Assembly (NCBI RefSeq): GCF_012926615.1 | Contig: NZ_JABBNU010000002.1 | Location: forward strand, 1-64,000 | DNA length: 64,000 bases | Direction of reading: 5' to 3' | From: Marinigracilibium pacificum | Lineage (GTDB): Bacteria > Bacteroidota > Bacteroidia > Cytophagales > Cyclobacteriaceae | Part shown: one piece after another, positions 46,001-52,229 of the stretch | Layout of the letters: each line of letters begins with the position of its first letter | Position numbering within the stretch: position 1 is the first letter of the stretch | The notes under the pieces: generated by a model | Database searches by the model: none | Told to the model about the DNA's origin: nothing | Seen by the model: the letters and a program-made list of their open reading frames with translations, nothing else | Translations under genes and position numbers: made by a program

Positions 46001-46459
46001 ACAGAGCCAGATCCAAGAGAGGATCTTGATGGAATGGATGTAGCAAGAAAGCTACTGATCCTTGCCAGGGAAATAGGGTTGTCAAAAGAACTTGAAGATG
46101 TGGAGGTACAGAGTTTGATACCGGAAGAGTTACGTGATTTACCCGATTTTGACTCCTTTATTTCGAAAAAGGAGGATTTAGATCTTTATTATGGTAAAAT
46201 TAAAAATGATCTGCCTGAAAATGAAGTGCTGCGATATGTAGGTGAGTTGGATGTAGTTGAAGGAAAGTTGATAGTAAGTTTGGTTAATGTTGATAAAAAT
46301 TCCCCGCTAGGTGCTTTGAAAAATGCCGATTCAATTTTTGAAGTATATACCTCAGGTTATGGAGATCATCCTTTTATTATCCAGGGAGCAGGAGCAGGAG
46401 CTGAAGTAACTGCCAGAGGAGTTTATTCTGATATTTTGAAAATTGGTATTCAACTATAA
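43055..46459 (+). CDS. Trifunctional homoserine O-acetyltransferase / aspartokinase / homoserine dehydrogenase
   Basis: This single 1134-residue frame joins three enzymes. Residues 1 to about 330 are MetX, an alpha/beta hydrolase-fold homoserine acetyltransferase (CHAISGSSNV; nucleophile Ser126 in GGSFGG; probable acid Asp277; His306 in YGHDGF). From residue 337 comes an aspartokinase (VLKFGGKSLKD, ITLGRNGSNYTATLIA) with ACT regulatory domains at about 620-780. From about 782 comes a homoserine dehydrogenase (NLFAIGKGVVGG, ANVGAGLPLIDTL, DPREDLDGMDVARKL). It thus makes aspartyl phosphate, homoserine and O-acetylhomoserine. A SAM-I riboswitch controls it, in line with methionine synthesis. Confidence 0.95.
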   Translation: MSDLKKFVLADPFEFENGESIEGLTVAYQTFGKLNENKTNVIWVCHAISGSSNVIEWWPGLFGDGTFYDPENYFIICANSIGSPYGSTKPESLDFPQFSIRDVVNAYFYLADHLGISHIHTLIGGSFGGNQALEFAYGFNGKIDHLVLIASCSKESAWGIAVHESQRMAMLSDPTFGTKDGGKAGMKAARSMALLTYRTSDAFIEKQTDTDEKVDNFKSSSYLQYQGDKFINRFNALSYYYLTKCLDSHNIGRNRGGEVKALSEIDIPTLVIGIDTDSLIPTRFQQFIAEHIPNATYREIKSDYGHDGFLIEIDQIVERIESFYIRNQPVRNDQRKVLKFGGKSLKDSAILENVLSIIQTELENNPIAVVVSARGDSTDRLLELYECAGRGESYEEKLEMFFNDQILDDVKVDLEDERMHLNLVLQAIQTLGYKARQVEDKVVAIGELISAKVISAFLQKHGVQAISVDARDLIVAEHDQGDVEVDFHTSREKVQQFFSQLDLDQVPIITGFLAGTSNGETITLGRNGSNYTATLIASFINASEVQNWTDIDGVYSASPKYVSHAMRLDHISYREANELANFGANVLHPKTIQPLLFNNIPLRIKSTWKPEDEGTLIDKTGSEKGVKAVSSIEGVSLVSIDGKGMLGKVGIDARIFNALSKQDISVRLISQASSERGIGFVVDSELANEAELALTREFNRELESGDISSIRVNNDMAIIAIVGRHNFALERAIQGLRKNKIWMYLISNSISGEHISLVISNKNIRKAMNVVHNQVFGAIKTINLFAIGKGVVGGALIDQIVNTAPELIEERGMKVNVIGVADSRKYVFNENGLNKEWRSSLAASDKVSYLPAILKELFESGLENVVIADNTSSAEITEAYPTIVKHGFDIVASNKKANSSDYLFYSELRKLLKRRSKKFYYEANVGAGLPLIDTLRSLKHSSDQITKIKGIFSGSLSYLFNKFSIEDVSFSDVLLEAKEAGFTEPDPREDLDGMDVARKLLILAREIGLSKELEDVEVQSLIPEELRDLPDFDSFISKKEDLDLYYGKIKNDLPENEVLRYVGELDVVEGKLIVSLVNVDKNSPLGALKNADSIFEVYTSGYGDHPFIIQGAGAGAEVTARGVYSDILKIGIQL

Positions 46460-46465
46460 AAGTTA

Positions 46466-46504
46466 AAATGAGTGGAGCTGCATTTATATTGACTCCGCTC
46501 ATTT
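46466..46504. terminator. Bidirectional terminator between convergent genes
   Basis: AAATGAGTGGAG (46466-46477... inner arm) pairs with CTCCGCTCATTT (46493-46504), with one T/G wobble, around a 15-base loop. It separates the trifunctional gene from the convergent XRE/beta-lactamase-like gene. Confidence 0.7.
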
Positions 46505-46507
46505 AGT

Positions 46508-48286
46508 TTAGATATCATATGGAAGGTATCCTTCCCATTCCCAGGGTGTGTAAGTATCTTTGATCGTCAGTTCAAGCAAGTGTTTGAATATGCTTTCTCC
46601 GTTATCACTATTACTCATTAATAATACTCCAATGCCTGATTCAGGGAATATGATTGAGTAATGCTGAAATCCATCACCATGACCTTCTTTGAAAAAGCCT
46701 TTGCCATAAGGAGTTTCCAAATATCCCCAGCCTAATGCATATCCTAAATTGATGTTATCATATTTATTTGTTATAACCAGGCTACCGGGGCCGAATTGAC
46801 TCTTTGTTTTGATTCGTATTTGTTGAGAAAATAATTCATCATACGATTCCTCAGATAGTATTTTTTTATTCAGTACGGCTTTAAGGAACTTGTTGTAGTC
46901 TTCAAAAGTTGTTTCAAGGGTGCTGCCGCTTCTGGGTTCATTGTCTTTGTCTTTTTGATATTTTTCTCCTGATGAATTATGTCCATAAGCAAAGTCTTCT
47001 TCATATCGAGGCTGCCATTTGTAACTGGAATTGGACATGTTTAGAGGTTTGAAAACATATTTTTGAGCCAATTCTTCAAGACTTTTATTGGTTATCCTTT
47101 CGATTACAACCTGGAGGTAAACAAATCCTTCACCGGAATACAGATATTTTTCCCCTGGGATAAAATGCACACGTAACTTATGGTCAGGTTCAAACCACCT
47201 CCAGTTAGCGAATCCTGTAGTATGACTTAGACACATTCTTGCAGTAATGGAAGAGTATAGGCTGTCTTCTTTCAATGCAGAGTAGTCATCATGCCATTTG
47301 GTTTTTGGGGTATATTCAAATACTTTTTTAGGAAGATAAGACTCAAGTGGAGTGTCCAGGTCTATGATGTCTTCTTCTACAAGTTTCATTACTAAAATGC
47401 TAAATACAGCCTTACTTAATGATGCGCCATAAATATTTGTTGTGTCACTCAAGGTTAACTTTGCCGGGAAGTCCTTATAGCCGAAAGTTTCTGAATAGAC
47501 AGGTTTATTATTTTGAAATATGGATACCGCTAAACCATGAACATTGGCTTCGGTTATTAACTGCTGAACATTTCTGGAAATTGAATCACTAGTTATTTGA
47601 GAGCCGTCTAGTCTTGAAATTGAATTGACATTGGTATTTCTACATGATGAAATCGCACTAACTAGAAATATTGTTATTAGAATTCCTAGGGCTCCACTTT
47701 TTCTAATTCTTAAGAATGGTATGCTTAAGGGGTAATAACACTTATGTTTACTGACTGCATAAAATGTGTTGATTATTACAATTAATGAACAAATTGGGAG
47801 TATTGAAATAAAAAAGATAAAGCCCCATTTTTCAATTGTTACTAACGATATAAACGATGAGATGTAAAGTATGAGAGCTGTTATTTGAAAGTTGACTACT
47901 TTAATTCCATGTTCATTATAAAGTTTATTGTCTTCGCGTTTATGAATCCAAAGGAATAATGGGAATAATACGTTTGCAAAAGGTATAAATGTTCCGAGTA
48001 TGGGTGATCCATGAATTAATAGTAGCCATTTAGATTTAATGGTCTCTTCTTTAGGATTATCTAATGGCATCAGATTATCTACTTCAATTTCTAATGCAGT
48101 TGCCAATAGCTTTAATGTTTTTAGGTGAGGAGTGACTTCTCCTTTTTCGATACGTTGAATTGTACGGACAGTCACCTGGGTCATATCAGCCAGACTTTCT
48201 TGTGTGAGTCCTTTTTTTTGTCTTTCGTATTTTAAGTTTTTGGCAATTGATTCGTGGTTCATAATATTGATTTCTTTTGCTGGCAA
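46508..48286 (-). CDS. XRE HTH - multi-helix membrane domain - serine beta-lactamase-like domain fusion
   Basis: This 592-residue protein has three parts. Residues 10-75 are a cytoplasmic XRE helix-turn-helix (NLKYERQKKGLTQESLADMT, VRTIQRIEKG). Residues about 85-175 resemble DUF4870 with several transmembrane helices. Residues about 193-214 are basic then hydrophobic, ending in ISSC at 212-215, like a lipoprotein signal. Residues 235 onward form a beta-lactamase/D-Ala-D-Ala peptidase-like domain with SxxK at Ser289-Lys292, a YSG motif in place of YxN and GHGDG as the third motif. A DNA-binding domain tied to an extracytoplasmic serine hydrolase suggests a sensor-regulator, but this is inference. 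Met9 is an alternative start. Confidence 0.85.
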   Translation of the reverse strand: MPAKEINIMNHESIAKNLKYERQKKGLTQESLADMTQVTVRTIQRIEKGEVTPHLKTLKLLATALEIEVDNLMPLDNPKEETIKSKWLLLIHGSPILGTFIPFANVLFPLFLWIHKREDNKLYNEHGIKVVNFQITALILYISSFISLVTIEKWGFIFFISILPICSLIVIINTFYAVSKHKCYYPLSIPFLRIRKSGALGILITIFLVSAISSCRNTNVNSISRLDGSQITSDSISRNVQQLITEANVHGLAVSIFQNNKPVYSETFGYKDFPAKLTLSDTTNIYGASLSKAVFSILVMKLVEEDIIDLDTPLESYLPKKVFEYTPKTKWHDDYSALKEDSLYSSITARMCLSHTTGFANWRWFEPDHKLRVHFIPGEKYLYSGEGFVYLQVVIERITNKSLEELAQKYVFKPLNMSNSSYKWQPRYEEDFAYGHNSSGEKYQKDKDNEPRSGSTLETTFEDYNKFLKAVLNKKILSEESYDELFSQQIRIKTKSQFGPGSLVITNKYDNINLGYALGWGYLETPYGKGFFKEGHGDGFQHYSIIFPESGIGVLLMSNSDNGESIFKHLLELTIKDTYTPWEWEGYLPYDI

Positions 48287-48495
48287 TACTAAGGTTTATA
48301 GTATTCCTTTTTTACGACATCTATCTGTCATGTTAGTGTCATATTGGTTTTTGAGCATTTGAAGAGGTGTTTTTCTATTGAGTAAAAAGGAAATTACGTT
48401 AGATAGAATATATTAAAAGTAACTAATGTTGTCCTTTGAATAGTAAAAAAGGTTGAAAATGATAGCTAATGAAATTATTTAATTGGTTTTTAATT

Positions 48496-49275
48496 CTAAT
48501 CAGGGTTCTGGTTTTTCAGTAAGTTAATCGCGGCAACTGTATTGTTTACACCCATTTTTTTTATGATGTTTTTTCTGTGTTTATCAACCGTCTCTTTACT
48601 TATGTGAAGGTTGTCAGCAACTTCTCTACTTGTTAAACCCTTATTGATGACTTCAAGAATTTGTAATTCTCTTTTAGTTAGATTGAAGTTGTTTTTGGCT
48701 TTAGGATTTGGTAGAATTTCAAAGAATTTTTCATACTCTCCTTCATTATTGAGCAACATCAATACACCTTTTGGTGAAGTTTCAATTTCATTTCCCAAAA
48801 CAGTAACCTGGCTCAAAAATAAATAAGGTATTTCATCTTTGTTGAATGCGATTGGGATTTGACCTTCAAGAATGTTGATATAGTCTCCGTATCCATTTTT
48901 GATTCGATAGTTGAACTGAAAGTTGCATTTTTGTTTCTTATCCAGAGGGAGTTTAATGATTTCTTCAATAATAGCTCCTGTAACTTCATGCCAATCATCC
49001 AGGTCGTGCGGGTGAATTCTGCTAAATATAAAATCAAATCCGCCACTATATATCTCATCTCTTTTTATATGAGTACAGTACTCAACGTTTTTGGTTATGT
49101 ATTCATATTTCTTATTTGATGAATTAGTGATAAATAGGAAGGTCATACCCATTGGAAGGTATTTTTCAGATTCTTTTAATTGTTTTATATGATTATTAAT
49201 TAATGAATCATCTATTTCCGGAGTCGAGGCAATTAGCTCCAGATACTGTTCAAAAATGTCAGTTCCGGGATTCAT
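48496..49275 (-). CDS. LuxR-family transcription regulator with PAS-like N-terminal domain
   Basis: This 259-residue cytoplasmic regulator has an N-terminal region of about 40-165 (YEYITKNVEYCTHIKRDEIY, FIFSRIHPHDLDDW, FNYRIKNGYGDYINILEGQ) resembling a PAS sensor fold. The C-terminal LuxR-type HTH at about 197-255 is complete (LTKRELQILEVINKGLTSRE, VADNLHISKETVDKHRKNII). No receiver domain or histidine kinase is beside it, so it is probably a one-component regulator with an unknown signal. It is transcribed in the same direction as the XRE/beta-lactamase fusion gene, 209 bases upstream of it. Confidence 0.88.
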   Translation of the reverse strand: MNPGTDIFEQYLELIASTPEIDDSLINNHIKQLKESEKYLPMGMTFLFITNSSNKKYEYITKNVEYCTHIKRDEIYSGGFDFIFSRIHPHDLDDWHEVTGAIIEEIIKLPLDKKQKCNFQFNYRIKNGYGDYINILEGQIPIAFNKDEIPYLFLSQVTVLGNEIETSPKGVLMLLNNEGEYEKFFEILPNPKAKNNFNLTKRELQILEVINKGLTSREVADNLHISKETVDKHRKNIIKKMGVNNTVAAINLLKNQNPD

Positions 49276-49438
49276 GTGGTGCTGGTTTTGTGGTAATATT
49301 TGTTTAATCTGTCAATATACCCATTTATGGTAATTGACTCATAAGCATCTTGTATATAATTTTGCTTTAACATAAAGAATTGCTTAATTAAATCCTATTT
49401 CGAGTATATGAAATTCTATGAGTTTCAAGAGCTAAATT

Positions 49439-49459
49439 GGCGTGAGTAATCACGCCTTT
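49439..49459. terminator. Hairpin terminator after the XRE/S24-like gene
   Basis: GGCGTGA (49439-49445) pairs with TCACGCC (49450-49456) around 4 bases. A TTTTTA run follows on the plus strand, while the minus-strand tail is weaker (AATTTAG). It lies directly after the stop of the minus-strand gene. Confidence 0.6.
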
Positions 49460-50242
49460 TTACATTTCTGGGTTCTTTTTTGCTAATTTTGCAATCATTT
49501 GCTCCAATAACTCTACTCTTTCTTCCAATCTGCTAGGTGCTCTCAGTATATTACTAAAGATCGATTCGGGCTTCCATATTTCTATTATATCTGTTTTTTT
49601 AATTGAAATAGTATCATATGCTGGGTTGTAGGGTTTGAGCACCAGACTTGTTCTAGTTGAATTTTTTAATGTCCTGACAAAAATGTCTTCATTAGATACG
49701 ATAGCATAAAGTTTATCTTGATCTAGTTTTTCTTCCTTATTTATAGGGGTACATAAAACTATGTCCTTGTGATTTATTCCACACCCTTCATATTCCATTT
49801 CGCTTCCTGAGACCTGAAAGGCTCGGGTCTTTTTTGCTTTATTGAAAGGAAATTGAATTTCAGGGAGTCCATTAATGAAATCAGAATGGTCATAGTTTAC
49901 AATGTAATTCAAGTGATCTGAAATGGTTACCAGAGGTGTTGATTTTAGTATAGAGTCTTTGTGAGGTTCTTTGATATTTTTTACCTGCTCTTTGTTGAAT
50001 TCCTTTTTAAACAGATCGAATTTATATAATTCATTAATTGTGAGTTCTTTAGTGAGAAGGGTGTCAATTGACAGTTTGAAGTATTTTGCTATCTGTATAA
50101 TTGTTTCTATTTTGGGCTCCGATCTGCCCTCTTCGTAGGCACCTACACTTGGGCGGGCAATGTCAAAGATTTGAGCAAAGTCAGCTTGGCTCATTTTTTT
50201 GACAGTACGTATTTTTTTGATGTTTTTACCGATATAGGACAT
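49460..50242 (-). CDS. XRE-family regulator with non-catalytic S24-like domain
   Basis: This 260-residue regulator has an N-terminal XRE HTH at about 5-62 (IRTVKKMSQADFAQIFDIAR, SVGAYEEGRSEPKIETI). The C-terminal half looks like the S24/LexA-CI fold (AFQVSGSEMEYEGCGINHKD, IVLC, KLYAIVSNEDIFVRTLK). In LexA-type proteases the Ser lies in SGxSM; here that position is Glu148 (SGSEM), and the Lys position appears to be Arg190. It should therefore not self-cleave and may sense something by binding. It ends in a short coiled coil (ERVELLEQMIAKLAKK). It is divergent from the PspA-flotillin operon, 220 bases away, and may control it. Confidence 0.82.
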   Translation of the reverse strand: MSYIGKNIKKIRTVKKMSQADFAQIFDIARPSVGAYEEGRSEPKIETIIQIAKYFKLSIDTLLTKELTINELYKFDLFKKEFNKEQVKNIKEPHKDSILKSTPLVTISDHLNYIVNYDHSDFINGLPEIQFPFNKAKKTRAFQVSGSEMEYEGCGINHKDIVLCTPINKEEKLDQDKLYAIVSNEDIFVRTLKNSTRTSLVLKPYNPAYDTISIKKTDIIEIWKPESIFSNILRAPSRLEERVELLEQMIAKLAKKNPEM

Positions 50243-50462
50243 TTTATCTGTCTATTGTGTAATAATTTATATGTAAATGTAAAACTTTTTTTTAAAACCT
50301 TACGTATAATTTAATATAATTTGCTACTTTTATGAGCATGGCTAATTAAAGTAGATTTTATCAACAGGAATTTTAAAGTATATGTAGAAAAAAATCATGC
50401 AGCCTCCTTTAATTAAAGGATTAGGAATATCAACTATAACTCTATCAACTTTTAACAACTAA

Positions 50463-50867
50463 ATGAATTTCTTTATGACCGAATACTATCAAAAAGTCCG
50501 AGACTATGTAATTGATCTAAATTATGATATCAGCCACGAGGATGAAGCTGATGGAGTACTTGTGGTCAATGATCCATCATCAGGTATTTCAAACCTGGTT
50601 TTGGGGTGTGCGGATCCGATTTTGATCATGGAGCAGTTTATTCTTGAATTGCCTGATGAATCGAATGGAACCCTTAAAAAATTATTGCAGAAGAACAGAG
50701 ATATAATTCATGGTGCTTTTGTTCTGGATGAAACCGGAAGACGAGTAATATTCAGAAACACCCTGGAGTTAGAAAATCTTGATTTGAATGAGCTTGAAGC
50801 ATCATTTAATTCTCTGGGATTACTGTTAAGTGAATACAGTACAGATTTAATTTCATTTTCAAAATAG
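50463..50867 (+). CDS. YbjN-like protein, first gene of the PspA-flotillin operon
   Basis: This 134-residue soluble protein has the wording of YbjN-like/type III secretion chaperone-like folds: VVNDPSSGISNLVLGCADPI, LKKLLQKNRDIIHGAFVLDE, VIFRNTLELENLDLNELEAS. ATG at 50475 (MTEYYQKVRDYV) is an alternative start. It lies 14 bases before the PspA gene. Small proteins of this kind often accompany PspA homologues, so it is probably a partner or chaperone in the same stress system, which is inference. Confidence 0.75.
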   Translation: MNFFMTEYYQKVRDYVIDLNYDISHEDEADGVLVVNDPSSGISNLVLGCADPILIMEQFILELPDESNGTLKKLLQKNRDIIHGAFVLDETGRRVIFRNTLELENLDLNELEASFNSLGLLLSEYSTDLISFSK

Positions 50868-50881
50868 AAACACTTAAAACC

Positions 50882-51595
50882 ATGAACATATTTAAAAGAT
50901 TATTCAAAATCGGTCAGTCAGAAGCTCATGCTGCTGTAGATAAATTGGAAGACCCAATCAAATTAACAGAACAAGGAATTCGCGATATGAAGGAAGACCT
51001 TGATAGAAGCTTAAAATCATTGGCAGAGGTAAAAGCGATGGCTATCAAGGCTAGAAGAGAATATGAGAATTATTCTTCAAAAGCTGATGAGTATGAGCAG
51101 AAGGCAATAAAGCTTTTAAAGGGAGCTCAGAGTGGCTCTGTTTCAAGTGAAGAGGCTGATCGTCTGGCTACCGAAGCTTTGACTCAAAAGGATGAAAACT
51201 TAAAGCATGCAGCAAGGTCTCAGGGGCAGAAAGCACAGTTTGAAACTTCTGTCGAGCAGCTTGAAGGTAATATCAAAAGGTTGAAATCTAAGATTGTTAA
51301 GTGGGAAAACGAATTGAAAACCCTAAAGGCAAGAGTTAAAGTTAGCAATGCTACAAAGAATATCAATAAGCAAATGGCTCAGATAGATTCATCGGATACA
51401 ATTAGCATGTTAGAGCGCATGAGGGAGAAAGTTGATCAGGAAGAAGCGCTTGCTGAATCTTATGGTGAAATGGCTGAAGAGACAAGAAGTATTGACGAGG
51501 AGATCGACAAAACTTTGGCTCAGGCTGAGTCTAGTGATAAAGCAGAAGAGCTTGCTAAGCTAAAAGAGAAATTAGGTATTAATAACGATAAATAA
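50882..51595 (+). CDS. pspA: PspA/IM30 family protein
   Basis: This 237-residue protein is almost wholly coiled coil, with the PspA start MNIFKRLFKIGQSEAHAAVD followed by KLEDPIKLTEQGIRDMKEDL. PspA-family proteins are ESCRT-III-like membrane-binding scaffolds that protect the inner membrane under stress. The length is normal. No PspF or PspBC gene is nearby; instead it is embedded between a YbjN-like gene and a YqiJ-like/flotillin pair, 8 bases before the former of that pair. Confidence 0.92.
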   Translation: MNIFKRLFKIGQSEAHAAVDKLEDPIKLTEQGIRDMKEDLDRSLKSLAEVKAMAIKARREYENYSSKADEYEQKAIKLLKGAQSGSVSSEEADRLATEALTQKDENLKHAARSQGQKAQFETSVEQLEGNIKRLKSKIVKWENELKTLKARVKVSNATKNINKQMAQIDSSDTISMLERMREKVDQEEALAESYGEMAEETRSIDEEIDKTLAQAESSDKAEELAKLKEKLGINNDK

Positions 51596-51603
51596 GAACT
51601 AAC

Positions 51604-52221
51604 ATGAGTGAAGTGCTTGCGGCTTCAGTATCGCCGGCAAACATTATTATAACCGCACTGGCAATTTTTGTGGTGATCTACTGGATAACTGTGATTATTG
51701 GAGTGCTTGATATTGAACTCTTCGATTTTGATCTGGATACAGATGGAGATTTTGACGGAGCTTCGGTATTGTGGTTGAATAATGTCCTTGCATTTTTTAA
51801 TTTGGGTCAGGTCCCGGTGATGATCTTTTTAACATTTTTGATAATTCCTTCATGGACCATGACCATGATCGTAAATGATCTGATAGGTAATTCATCATTT
51901 ATTATTGGTATTCCAATAGTATTCGGGTCATTGTTTGTGGGATTATTCATAGCAAAGTTCATGACCACTCCCTTTGTGAAAATTTTTGGAAAATTGAATT
52001 CAAGTGGTGATTCTGGAGACGTATTGATTGGTAAAGTATGTACTATTACAATACCAGCCAGCAGTAATAAAACCGGGCAGGCAAAAGTATCAACAAAAGG
52101 AGCTCCTCACTTATTGAATGTCAGAACTACCACAGACATGCTACTAAAAACTGGAGAAACAGGCCTGGTACTGGAATTTATAAAAGAAACGAATACTTAT
52201 TTAATAGAACCTTATAACTAA
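51604..52221 (+). CDS. YqiJ-like membrane protein with C-terminal OB fold
   Basis: This 205-residue protein has transmembrane helices at about 13-36, 68-92 and 98-122. A small beta-barrel tail (about 135-205: GDVLIGKVCTITIPASSNKT, KTGETGLVLEFIKETNTYLI) fits the OB fold of YqiJ/NfeD-type partners of flotillins. An Asp-rich loop (ELFDFDLDTDGDFDGASV) follows the first helix. It is encoded 8 bases before the flotillin gene, the usual pairing for this family. Confidence 0.85.
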   Translation: MSEVLAASVSPANIIITALAIFVVIYWITVIIGVLDIELFDFDLDTDGDFDGASVLWLNNVLAFFNLGQVPVMIFLTFLIIPSWTMTMIVNDLIGNSSFIIGIPIVFGSLFVGLFIAKFMTTPFVKIFGKLNSSGDSGDVLIGKVCTITIPASSNKTGQAKVSTKGAPHLLNVRTTTDMLLKTGETGLVLEFIKETNTYLIEPYN

Positions 52222-52229
52222 ATCGAAAC

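Noticed and set aside
50320-50332. TACTTTTA as a -7 box for the PspA-flotillin operon
   Set aside because: It departs from TAnnTTTG at the last base and lacks a TTG at usual spacing, so the promoter there is left unassigned.
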